DNA of 64,000 nucleotides from JANXXV01 sp038230275 (GTDB taxonomy: Bacteria; Acidobacteriota; Terriglobia; Bryobacterales; Bryobacteraceae): the NCBI GenBank assembly GCA_038230275.1, contig JBBRNO010000019.1, positions 9,946 to 73,945 on the forward strand, in the 5' to 3' direction. Below the pieces are notes generated by a model. The model made no database searches. It was given only the letters and a program-made list of their open reading frames with translations, and was not told the DNA's origin. How positions within the stretch are numbered: position 1 is the stretch's first letter; every line of letters starts with the position of its first letter. This document shows, piece after piece, positions 25,491-33,633 of the stretch. The position numbers and the translations under genes were made by a program.

Positions 25491-27124
25491 AGCTCATCCT
25501 AATCCTGCTAGCCACGTCGCTTTACGCTGCACCTCCGCCGGTGACATTCACCGACATCACAACCAAAGCCGGAATTCAGTTCATTCACAACAGCGGACGG
25601 GCGGGGAAGAAGTTTCTACCTGAAACCATGGGCTCGGGCTGCGCTTTCATTGACGCGGACGGCGATGGCTGGCCCGATATCCTGCTCATCAATAGTAAGG
25701 ATTTCACTCCGCGCGGCCGCAAGTCGCTCCCGGCTCTTTACCACAACAACCACAACGGCACATTCACCAACATCACCGCCGGCAGCGGCCTGGACGTGGA
25801 AATGTACGGTCTAGGCGTGGCCATTGCGGACTATGACAACGATGGACGAGAAGACGTCTACATCACGGCGCTGGAGGGCGACCGCCTCTTCCACAATGAA
25901 GGCAACGGAAAGTTTAAAGACGTTACCAAGGCCTCCGGTATCGTCAACGCGAACTTCGGAACCAGCGCGGTCTGGTTCGATTACGATAAGGACGGCAAGG
26001 TAGACCTGTTCGTTGCCAACTACGTGCAGTGGACGGTGAAAGGTGATCTCTGGTGTTCGCTCGATGGCGCCACAAAGTCTTATTGCACGCCCGAATCCTA
26101 CAAGGGTTTTTCATCTCGCCTCTTCCGCAATCTGGGTGACGGCAAATTCGAAGACGTTACCAGGAAGGCGGGCCTCGGCGAGCCCACCAGCAAATCGTTA
26201 GGCGCCGTGGTGCTCGATTATAACGGTGACGGCTGGCCAGACCTGTTCGTCTCCAATGACACGCAGCCCAACAAACTGTATCGCAACCGTGGCAACGGAA
26301 CATTCACCGAAGAAGCCGTCGCTGCCGGCGTCGCCTTCGGGGAAGACGGCGTGGCGCGCGGAGCCATGGGCGTCGACACTTCCGACTACGACCGTTCCGG
26401 CCGCGCTCATCTGTTGGTCGGCAATTTCTCCAACCAGATGCTTGGCCTTTATCACAACGAAGGCAACGGCCTTTTTGTAGATGAAGCCCCGCGTTCGCCC
26501 ATCGGCCGCTCCAGCCTTCTCAGCCTGGCGTTTGGCGTGTTCTTTTTCGACTATGACCTGGACGGCTTGCCGGACATTTTCGCCGCCAACGGCCACATCG
26601 ACGAAGAAATCGGCCGCGTTCAGCCAAAGATTCAGTACCGCCAGCCGCCGCTGCTATTTCACAACGAAGGAAAGGGCAAGTTTGCGAACGCCTCCGCCAC
26701 GGTAGGCGCCGATCTGATCCGCCCTGTGGTTGCGCGCGGGGCGGCCTACGCCGATATTGACCGCGACGGAGACCTCGACATCCTGGTCACCACGAACCAT
26801 GGCGCCGCTTATCTCTATCGAAACGACGGTGGCAATCGGAACCATTGGTGGAACGTAAAGCTCACCGGCACAAAATCGAACCGCAGTGCGATTGGGGCGG
26901 TAGTCCGCATCGAAAGCGCATCCGGGAAACAGTGGCAGACCGTTCACAGCGGATCCAGTTACTGCTCGCAAAGCGACCTGGCTTTGACGTTTGGGTTGGG
27001 CAACGATGCCACCATGGCCGCCGTGGAAGTTACGTGGCCCAGCGGCACCAAGCAACGCTTCACCAACGTTCCGTCGAATCAGTTCGTGGCCATCACGGAA
27101 GAGAAGGGCATCGCGGCCCGGTAA
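25487..27124 (+). CDS. CRTAC1-family secreted beta-propeller protein
   Basis: This 545-residue protein has a short signal peptide (MKLILILLATSLYA). A CRTAC1-type N-terminus (FTDITTKAGIQFIHNSG) is followed by FG-GAP/VCBS repeats with at least six calcium-loop motifs (DADGDGWPD, DYDNDGRED, DYDKDGKVD, DYNGDGWPD, DYDLDGLPD, DIDRDGDLD). It ends with an ASPIC/UnbV domain (about 455-535; FGLGNDATMAAVEVTWPSG). It is translationally coupled to the cytochrome gene through ATGA. The function is not established; the operon suggests a surface complex with the cytochrome and the TPR/UnbV protein. Confidence 0.9.
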   Translation: MKLILILLATSLYAAPPPVTFTDITTKAGIQFIHNSGRAGKKFLPETMGSGCAFIDADGDGWPDILLINSKDFTPRGRKSLPALYHNNHNGTFTNITAGSGLDVEMYGLGVAIADYDNDGREDVYITALEGDRLFHNEGNGKFKDVTKASGIVNANFGTSAVWFDYDKDGKVDLFVANYVQWTVKGDLWCSLDGATKSYCTPESYKGFSSRLFRNLGDGKFEDVTRKAGLGEPTSKSLGAVVLDYNGDGWPDLFVSNDTQPNKLYRNRGNGTFTEEAVAAGVAFGEDGVARGAMGVDTSDYDRSGRAHLLVGNFSNQMLGLYHNEGNGLFVDEAPRSPIGRSSLLSLAFGVFFFDYDLDGLPDIFAANGHIDEEIGRVQPKIQYRQPPLLFHNEGKGKFANASATVGADLIRPVVARGAAYADIDRDGDLDILVTTNHGAAYLYRNDGGNRNHWWNVKLTGTKSNRSAIGAVVRIESASGKQWQTVHSGSSYCSQSDLALTFGLGNDATMAAVEVTWPSGTKQRFTNVPSNQFVAITEEKGIAAR

Positions 27125-27125
27125 C

Positions 27126-27488
27126 ATGCCCACTCACGATTATTTCCAACGCGCCTTTCGCCGCGGTGCGCAGACCCGCGCGGGCATTCCCGGAACATTG
27201 ATCCGTCGCTCGGATGGCAACTGCGCCATGTTCTGGCTGGTGGCTGCGGCAGGAACTATCAGCGCCGTGGAATACCGCTGTACAACCTGTGTCACTCTCC
27301 TTGCGTTCTGTGAACACCTCGCCGAACTCGCCATAGGGATGTCAGTCGAACAGGCCGTGCAATACAGCCCGCAGCAATTGCTTGCGCTTCATCCCGACGT
27401 GCCACAATACAAAGCGGACCGTGCGACACTGGCATCGGAAGCATTTCGTTCCGCCGCGCACCAAATCGCCCAAGGAGAACTTATTTGA
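27126..27488 (+). CDS. IscU/NifU-like scaffold protein, atypical
   Basis: This 120-residue protein resembles the NifU N-terminal/IscU scaffold fold (GTISAVEYRCTTCVTLLAFCEHLAELAIGMSVEQA). Four cysteines are present: C33, C52, C55 and C62. The third canonical cluster ligand near the C-terminus (the Cys of the usual LHCS segment) is missing, the matching segment reading KADRATLASEAF. It may therefore bind iron differently or not assemble clusters. It starts one base after the CRTAC1 stop and overlaps the DsrE-like gene. No IscS or other Isc gene is visible. Confidence 0.7.
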   Translation: MPTHDYFQRAFRRGAQTRAGIPGTLIRRSDGNCAMFWLVAAAGTISAVEYRCTTCVTLLAFCEHLAELAIGMSVEQAVQYSPQQLLALHPDVPQYKADRATLASEAFRSAAHQIAQGELI

Positions 27489-27823
27489 AAGTCGCCTACA
27501 TTTTCAGCACACAAGGACACACCGTATCCTACAAGCTGGCAAAGATGATTTTGCCGCAACTGGAAGAAGGCCGTCATGGCGTCGACGTAGTGGGAATGTT
27601 CTTCTTTGAAGATAATAATTACGTCCTGGTAAAGGGCAACCCGATTGGAGAACGGCTGGCCGCCGTCGCCCAAAAAACCGGAATGCTGTTGATGGGCTGC
27701 GACCAATGCTGCTACGAACGGGAGATTGCCGGCAAGCTGTTCGACGGCGTTCCCATCGGCTGCTTTCCCGATCTCTACAAAGCGCTCTCTGGTAACATGC
27801 CAGATCAGGTGATCACGCTCTAA
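27485..27823 (+). CDS. DsrE-family protein (SaoD-like), TTG start
   Basis: This 112-residue protein of the DsrE/DsrF-like sulfur-carrier fold starts MKVAYIFSTQGHTVSYKLAKMILPQLEEG. It contains a cysteine cluster MGCDQCCYERE in the position where DsrE proteins keep their active Cys, and ends CFPDLYKALSGNMPDQVITL. It resembles proteins I know under the name SaoD, but that naming is from memory. The TTG start overlaps the upstream stop as TTGA, with AAGGAG (27472-27477) seven bases before it. A role in persulfide or selenium/sulfur handling with the scaffold protein is inference. Confidence 0.75.
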   Translation: MKVAYIFSTQGHTVSYKLAKMILPQLEEGRHGVDVVGMFFFEDNNYVLVKGNPIGERLAAVAQKTGMLLMGCDQCCYEREIAGKLFDGVPIGCFPDLYKALSGNMPDQVITL

Positions 27824-28683
27824 TGAATCCGAAATTAAGAATCGCCGCGATCACCGATGAGTTCTCACCGGACCTCTCCATCGCGCTCGAACCGATGGCC
27901 GCCATTGGCATGACGGGCGCCGAACTCCGCGTCGTCTTCGGCAAGAACATCATGAACCTGACGCCGGATGAACTCAATCTGGCCAAGGAACTGGTGGATG
28001 CCAAAGGAATGGAGGTCATCGCCATCGCCTCGCCGTTGCTGAAGTGCGTACTGCCGGAAGGCGGTGACGTCGATAGCCGGTTTCAACACGATATCTTCGC
28101 CTCTAAACATACGTTTGAAGACCAACCGCGGCTTACCGAACATGCCTTTGTGGTTGCCAGGAAGATGGGGGCGCGCGTCATAAGGGTGTTTTCCTATTGG
28201 CGCACGGTCCAGCCGGAAAAATGCTTCGATGGCATCGTCAAGGCGCTCTCCAATCTTGCCGAAGCCGCCGCCAAAGAGGACCTGATCATCGGTCTTGAAA
28301 ACGAGCACGCCTGCAATATCGGCACGGCTGCGGAGACTGCCCGCATCCTGGACGTGGTGAAACATCCCAACCTCAAACTGGTTTGGGATCCGGCGAACGC
28401 GCTGGTGGGCGGCGAAACTCCTTTCCCCTACGGCTACAATCTGCTGCCCAAAGACCGCATCGTTCACGTCCACGCCAAAGACTGTCACATGGAAGGCCAT
28501 AAGCCAATTTGGGGACCGCTCGGAACCCGCTCGGTCGATTGGAAAGGCCAAATCGCTGCGTTGCTAGCCGACGGCTATAGCGGCTATCTCAGCCTGGAAA
28601 CTCACTGGCCTGGACCGAATGGCAACAAATTCGAAGGAAGCGTAATTTGCGGCTGGAACCTGCGCGGCCTGGCTGCGGCATAA
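27823..28683 (+). CDS. sugar phosphate isomerase/epimerase (TIM barrel)
   Basis: This 286-residue xylose-isomerase-like TIM barrel protein (AP endonuclease 2 superfamily) shows GLENEHACNIGTAAETARIL, LKLVWDPANAL, IVHVHAKDC and SGYLSLETHW, the usual metal-binding E/D/H/E positions of IolE/hydroxypyruvate isomerase-like enzymes. The substrate cannot be told. The ATG overlaps the DsrE-like stop (TAATG), placing it in the same operon as the scaffold and DsrE-like genes, although no chemical link is evident. No signal peptide is present, so it is cytoplasmic. Confidence 0.88.
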   Translation: MNPKLRIAAITDEFSPDLSIALEPMAAIGMTGAELRVVFGKNIMNLTPDELNLAKELVDAKGMEVIAIASPLLKCVLPEGGDVDSRFQHDIFASKHTFEDQPRLTEHAFVVARKMGARVIRVFSYWRTVQPEKCFDGIVKALSNLAEAAAKEDLIIGLENEHACNIGTAAETARILDVVKHPNLKLVWDPANALVGGETPFPYGYNLLPKDRIVHVHAKDCHMEGHKPIWGPLGTRSVDWKGQIAALLADGYSGYLSLETHWPGPNGNKFEGSVICGWNLRGLAAA

Positions 28684-28709
28684 AGTAAGCCAATTCAACG
28701 AGGTAATGC

Positions 28710-29558
28710 ATGGCATGCGATCCAAGTGTATTGAAAGATGTGCCGCTCTTTTCTCTTCTCGACGACGACGAGACGGCGGTCCTGGCCGGCCAGGTAGAGC
28801 TTAAGAAGTTCGCCCCGCGCCAGCGTATTTACAAAACGGGCGACGCCGGTGGACAAGCGTACGTCATGGTCTCCGGAACCGTTCGCGTTACCACCGTCGA
28901 CGAAGATCACCAGGAAGTAGTTCTCGACGAGCCGGTGCACGGCGAGTTCTTTGGATTCGCCTCCATGCTGGAACAGACCCCTCATCAAACTACCGCGACT
29001 GCCAATGAGGAAGTGGTCTGCATCGAAGTGAGCCGGGACGACATTGCAGTGCTGCTGGAACGTAAACCTCACGCGGGAATGGATCTGCTAACCGTGCTCG
29101 GCCGGCAGCTTCACGCTTCCCAGCAACTGGTACGGCTACGAACAACTCGTAATCCCAATGAAGTGATCGAAGAGGAGTCCACCGTCGGCGAGCACGTTGC
29201 CGATGCGGTCGCCCGGTTCGGCGGTTCCTGGACGTTTATCATCACATTCGGCGCCGTGCTGGTGGTCTACACTGCCATCAACGTCGCGTTGGATAAATCG
29301 GCCTGGGACCCATACCCGTTCATTCTGTTGAACCTGTTCCTCTCCATGCTGGCCGCCATCCAGGCGCCGGTCATCATGATGAGCCAGAACCGCCAGGACA
29401 CCAAAGACCGCGTGCGCGGTGAGCTCGATTACGAGGTGAACCGCCGCTCGGAGTCGGAAATTCAAGGTCTCGCCAGCAAACTCAACCTGCTTGGCGAAAA
29501 GATTGCCGACGTGGAAGATTTGCTGCGCGAAAAGCTGCCGTCGCCGCCCAGGACGTAA
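28710..29558 (+). CDS. cyclic-nucleotide-binding domain fused to DUF1003
   Basis: This 282-residue fusion has a CNB/CRP-like sensor domain (about 5-125; FSLLDDDETAVLAGQVELKKFAPRQRIYKTGD, VHGEFFGFASML). A DUF1003 membrane domain (about 155-250) with two helices (about 172-192 and 205-223) and an amphipathic C-terminal coiled coil (EIQGLASKLNLLGEKIADVEDLL) follow. The canonical phosphate-binding Arg/Ser pair of cAMP-binding CNBs is not clear (VHGEFFGFAS replaces the typical FGE.AL..), so the ligand may not be a cyclic nucleotide. GAGG precedes the ATG. It lies 26 bases after the epimerase gene. Confidence 0.88.
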   Translation: MACDPSVLKDVPLFSLLDDDETAVLAGQVELKKFAPRQRIYKTGDAGGQAYVMVSGTVRVTTVDEDHQEVVLDEPVHGEFFGFASMLEQTPHQTTATANEEVVCIEVSRDDIAVLLERKPHAGMDLLTVLGRQLHASQQLVRLRTTRNPNEVIEEESTVGEHVADAVARFGGSWTFIITFGAVLVVYTAINVALDKSAWDPYPFILLNLFLSMLAAIQAPVIMMSQNRQDTKDRVRGELDYEVNRRSESEIQGLASKLNLLGEKIADVEDLLREKLPSPPRT

Positions 29559-29675
29559 CCGTCCACCGCTTCGATTAAGAATTGTTTAAATTTCCATAAC
29601 ATTTGGTGCCCCGGCGGCGTCTGTTCTTCTATGGGGAGCGCTGTGATATTTTGAATTCGCCTCCATACTTGACTC

Positions 29676-30458
29676 ATGCGTCTCCGCATCCCCCTCACTG
29701 CGGTGGTTGTCACGCTGTTGATGTGGAGTGCTTTGTTCGCATTCCAGCGCGGACGCCGGGGTGGTTTTCGCGGCGAGGATGAGCCTCTGGTCACACCTGC
29801 CGACGCCGGGGAAAAGACCGAATGGGCCTTCGCCCGCCTCAAGTATCCTTCCCCGCGCTACTGGAATTGGACCATCGATTACCCCAAAGCCGACCGCCAG
29901 TTCGTCCAGGGAGTCCGCCGTTTGACGCGCCTGCACACTCGCTCGGTGGAGCAGGTGATCGACGTCGATACGGATGAAATTTACAATTGGCCGTGGGTCT
30001 ACGCGGTCGAAGTAGGGCACTGGGACTTGACCGACCCGGAATGCGTGCGCATCCGCGACTATCTATTGCGCGGCGGATTCCTGATGGTCGACGATTTTCA
30101 CGGTACCGAGGAATGGGCCATGTTCATGGCTAGCATGGGCCGGATATTCCCCGATAGACCGATCGTCGAACTGGAGAACCAGAACCAGATTTTCCACGTG
30201 CTGTACGATCTGGACGAGCGATTCCAGGTTCCCGGAACCGCCGCGCTCTACCGCGGTCTCACTTATGAGAAAGATGGAGTTGCCCCCCGCTGGCGTGCCA
30301 TCATGGACGATAAGGGGCGCGTAATGGTAGCAATCTGCCACAACATGGATCTGGGGGATTCCTGGGAGCACGCCGACAATCCGCGGTATCCGGAAAAGTA
30401 CACCTCGCTTGGCTATAGGGTTGGCATCAACTACATTATTTATTCAATGACTCACTAG
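29676..30458 (+). CDS. DUF4159 protein
   Basis: This 260-residue protein has an N-terminal signal or anchor (about 5-23) followed by a DUF4159 domain: FARLKYPSPRYWNWTIDYPKAD, LRGGFLMVDDFHG and YEKDGVAPRWRAIMDD. DUF4159 adopts a GATase-like fold and is regularly encoded next to MoxR/DUF58/BatA genes. Its activity is unknown. It is the first gene of the run to 43600, with 117 gene-free bases before it that probably hold the operon promoter. Confidence 0.88.
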   Translation: MRLRIPLTAVVVTLLMWSALFAFQRGRRGGFRGEDEPLVTPADAGEKTEWAFARLKYPSPRYWNWTIDYPKADRQFVQGVRRLTRLHTRSVEQVIDVDTDEIYNWPWVYAVEVGHWDLTDPECVRIRDYLLRGGFLMVDDFHGTEEWAMFMASMGRIFPDRPIVELENQNQIFHVLYDLDERFQVPGTAALYRGLTYEKDGVAPRWRAIMDDKGRVMVAICHNMDLGDSWEHADNPRYPEKYTSLGYRVGINYIIYSMTH

Positions 30459-30486
30459 AGACTCTTCCGGCCCAAACCATAAATCG

Positions 30487-32745
30487 ATGTTTGAACTCTT
30501 ATTCAAATACCCCGCCTCCCTATTCGCCAAAGGCCAATTTGTATTTCTGGCCGCGTGGCCGCTGTGGGCACTGGGAATCTGTCTCACCTTAGCCGCCGCC
30601 GCGCTCGCCTACCCGTTTTGGAGAGCACGCCGGCAACACGAAGAGACGCTCGGCGGAATGCGGTCCGCCGGAATCTGGATCCTGCAAACTCTGCTGGTCA
30701 CCGTGCTGCTATTCATCTTGTGGCACCCCGCGCTCAGTGTCGCCACCCTTCGTCCCCAACAAAACATCGTCGCTGTAGTGGTGGACGATTCCAAGAGCAT
30801 GGGCTTTCAGGAGACCGGCGGCACCCGGCGCGATCAAGTCGTCCAGGCCTTGAACAGTGGAGTCCTGAAGAACCTGGAGAAGAAGTTTCAGGTCCGTCTC
30901 TACCGCGCCGGCACTACGCTGGAACGAATCGAAAAGCCTGAGCAGTTGACTGCCGCCGCTCCCGCTACCAGCCTGGGTGAAAACCTGAAGCAAGTGGCCG
31001 GGGAAGCCTCCAGCCTGCCTGTGGGCGCGGTAGTCCTGTTAAGCGACGGTTCCGACAACGCAGGCGGCCTGGATCTGGCGACCATTAATGAAATCCGCCG
31101 TCAACGAATTCCGGTCCACACGGTTGGCTTTGGGCGCGAGAAACTGGTGCATGATATTGAAATCTCCGGCGCGGAATTGCCTATCCGCACGCTGGCCGAT
31201 TCCAGAGTCAGCGCCATCGTCACGTTCCACCAGAACGGCTATGCGGGCCGAAAGGTTCGCATCAACATTAAAGATGGTACGAAGACGCTGGCAACGCAGG
31301 AGGTGACTCTGAAAGCGGATGGTGCCGAGCAAACCGAGTCGCTCGCCTTCAACGCCGGTTCGGCCGGTGCGCGGAACGTGCAAATTTCCATAGCTACACA
31401 GGACGCCGAAGAGAATCTGAACAACAACGCGGTCAACCGTTTGATTGCCGTGGAAGGCGCCAAGCCGCGAGTCCTTTATATCGAAGGCGAGCCGCGCTGG
31501 GAGTTCAAGTTCATCCGCCGCGCCATTGAACTGGATCGCAGTCTGCTGATGTCCACCATGCTGCGCACCACGCAGAATAAGATCTACCGCCAGGGCGGTT
31601 CCGCCAACGAGAATGTGGACGGCTTTCCAGCCAAAGTGGAAGAGCTGTTCGGCTACCAGGGGCTGATCATCGGCAGCGTGGAGGCAAACTACTTCACCAC
31701 CACCCAGCAGGAGCTCATCCGGCAATTTGTAGACCGCCGCGGCGGGGGCGTGCTCTTTCTGGGCGGCCGGTTCGCGCTCTCGGAAGGGGGCGTAGGCAAG
31801 TCCCCGCTGGCCGATCTGGTGCCAACCATCCTTCCCGAAAAGAAAGACACGTTCCATCGTGATCCGGCGAACGTGGAATTGACCGCCGCGGGCCGTGATA
31901 GTCTGCTTTGCCGCATTGAAGACAACCCCGACCGCAACGTGGAGCGCTGGAAGAAACTGCCGTATCTGGCGAATTTCCAGGAACCAGGGACGCCAAAACC
32001 CGGAGCCGTGGTGCTGGCGGAAATGTCACCGGGCGGACGTGGAAAGCTGCCGCTGCTCATCACGCAGAATTACGGCCGCGGACGCTCCGCGCTGTTTGCC
32101 ACCGCGGGCAGTTGGCGCTGGCAGATGACGCAGCCGCTAAGCGATACCTCGCATGAAATGTTCTGGCAGCAAATGCTCCGCTGGCTGGTCGCTGGAACCT
32201 ACGGGCATGTGGTAGCGTCCACTCCTAAGTCCGTGTTTTCTGATGAAACGAAGATTCATTTGCGCGCCGAAGTTCGTGACAAGGCCTATTTGCCGTCCAC
32301 CGACGCGCGTGTCGAGGCCAGAATCATGGGACCCTCCGGGACGGCCGAATCTGTCGAGTTGCGGCCCGAACCCACCAGTGAAGGTGTGTACGTGGCCGAT
32401 TGGAGCGCGCAGAAGCCGGGTTCTTACGTCGTGGAAATTCTCGCCAAACGCGGTGACGACGAAGTGGGCCGCGATGTCATCACATTCCGGCGGGAAGACG
32501 GTGTCGCGGAGAACTTCCATGTCCAGCAGAATCGCGAGCTGCTGGAAAAACTCTCCTCCCAGACCGGCGGCAAATACTACGAGCCCAGCCAGATTGGAAA
32601 ACTTAGTGACGAAATTTCGTATTCCGAAGCAGGGATCACCTCCCGCGAAACGCGCGACCTTTGGGACATGCCAATCCTCTTTTTATTTGCCCTGATGCTG
32701 CGCTCTTCCGAATGGCTACTGCGGCGAAAGTGGGGTGTTGTTTGA
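30487..32745 (+). CDS. vWA / glutamine-amidotransferase-like membrane protein
   Basis: This 752-residue protein has two N-terminal membrane helices (about 18-43 and 58-82). A vWA-type domain follows with the degenerate metal motif VVVDDSKSM (about 97-105) and LLSDGSDNAGG. Next is a class-I GATase-like segment (YIEGEPRWEFKFIRRAIE, GLIIGSVEANYFTTTQQELIRQFVDRRGGGVLFLGG), and then an Ig-like region. A last membrane helix (about 725-742) ends in Arg/Lys. It belongs to the family encoded beside BatA/DUF58 genes; amidotransferase catalysis is unlikely because no nucleophile Cys is visible at the expected elbow. The next gene overlaps its stop. Confidence 0.85.
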   Translation: MFELLFKYPASLFAKGQFVFLAAWPLWALGICLTLAAAALAYPFWRARRQHEETLGGMRSAGIWILQTLLVTVLLFILWHPALSVATLRPQQNIVAVVVDDSKSMGFQETGGTRRDQVVQALNSGVLKNLEKKFQVRLYRAGTTLERIEKPEQLTAAAPATSLGENLKQVAGEASSLPVGAVVLLSDGSDNAGGLDLATINEIRRQRIPVHTVGFGREKLVHDIEISGAELPIRTLADSRVSAIVTFHQNGYAGRKVRINIKDGTKTLATQEVTLKADGAEQTESLAFNAGSAGARNVQISIATQDAEENLNNNAVNRLIAVEGAKPRVLYIEGEPRWEFKFIRRAIELDRSLLMSTMLRTTQNKIYRQGGSANENVDGFPAKVEELFGYQGLIIGSVEANYFTTTQQELIRQFVDRRGGGVLFLGGRFALSEGGVGKSPLADLVPTILPEKKDTFHRDPANVELTAAGRDSLLCRIEDNPDRNVERWKKLPYLANFQEPGTPKPGAVVLAEMSPGGRGKLPLLITQNYGRGRSALFATAGSWRWQMTQPLSDTSHEMFWQQMLRWLVAGTYGHVVASTPKSVFSDETKIHLRAEVRDKAYLPSTDARVEARIMGPSGTAESVELRPEPTSEGVYVADWSAQKPGSYVVEILAKRGDDEVGRDVITFRREDGVAENFHVQQNRELLEKLSSQTGGKYYEPSQIGKLSDEISYSEAGITSRETRDLWDMPILFLFALMLRSSEWLLRRKWGVV

Positions 32746-33632
32746 AACTCGCCTCGCTGCTGCTGCTCAGTGCATTCGGCGCCAACGCCACCACTTTCTG
32801 CGTCACCATCGCGGGCTTGGGTGGTGAACCGGAGTATGAGCAGCGCTTTACCACGTGGGCGAAGGAAATCGATCAGACGCTGAAAGGCGCGGGTTCTGAT
32901 GTCAAGAGCGAAACGTTGTCCGGACCCGATGCCACGCGCGCCCGTCTTCGCAGCGCACTGGAATCCATCGCGAAGGAATCCAAGCCGCAGGATTCCCTGG
33001 TCGTCATGATGATCGGACATGGCTCATTCGATAACGTCGACTATAAAATCAATCTCCCTGGACCCGACGTTTCGGCCACCGAGCTGGCGGCGATGCTGGA
33101 TCGCGTTCCCGCCGGCCGTCAACTGGTGGTGAATATGACCAGCGCCAGTGGCGGTTCCGTACACGCCCTGCAAAAGCCGAACCGCACCGTCATCACCGCC
33201 ACCAAGACGGGATCGGAAAAGAACGCCACCGTGTTCGCCCGCTACTGGGTGGAAGCCCTGCGCGACGCCTCAGCGGATACCGACAAGAACGAAGTCATCA
33301 CCGCCCTGGAAGCATTCAAATACGCGGAACTGAAAACGAAACAGTTTTACGAGACGCAGAAGCGCCTTTCCACCGAACATGCCGCGCTCGATGGCGGCGA
33401 TCAGCAAGGCCCGCTGCTGGCGGCGCGATTCTCCCTGCTGCGGATCGGATCGATTCAGAAGGCGGCGAAGGATCCCGCCAAGCAGGCTCTGCTGGCTAAG
33501 CGCGAAGAATTGGAAGCGCAGATCGACCAGTTAAAGTTTCAAAAGGCAGCCACTCCCACCGACGAGTACAGGAAACGGATCTCCGCCCTGCTGCTGGAAC
33601 TGGCCAGAACGCAGGCAGAATTGGATAAGTAG
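32742..33632 (+). CDS. secreted caspase-fold protein without catalytic cysteine
   Basis: The start TTG at 32742 overlaps the upstream stop (TTGA) and gives 296 residues with a signal peptide (MKLASLLLLSAFGANA). The core reads as a caspase/C13-like fold: the His of IGHGSFD is H93. The strand that should end in the catalytic Cys reads LVVNMTSASGGSV (128-140), with Ser134 where Cys is expected. Downstream VITATKTGSEKNATVFARYWVEAL, an acidic DTDKNEVITALEAF loop and a C-terminal coiled coil (about 250-296) match the same family. It is probably a pseudo-protease or serine variant. Longer ATG starts upstream lack a signal and are rejected. Confidence 0.78.
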   Translation: MKLASLLLLSAFGANATTFCVTIAGLGGEPEYEQRFTTWAKEIDQTLKGAGSDVKSETLSGPDATRARLRSALESIAKESKPQDSLVVMMIGHGSFDNVDYKINLPGPDVSATELAAMLDRVPAGRQLVVNMTSASGGSVHALQKPNRTVITATKTGSEKNATVFARYWVEALRDASADTDKNEVITALEAFKYAELKTKQFYETQKRLSTEHAALDGGDQQGPLLAARFSLLRIGSIQKAAKDPAKQALLAKREELEAQIDQLKFQKAATPTDEYRKRISALLLELARTQAELDK

Positions 33633-33633
33633 C

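Noticed and set aside
32661..32741. Longer start for the caspase-like gene
   Set aside because: Would overlap the upstream gene by more than 80 bases and place the signal peptide internally; the TTG at 32742 fits better.
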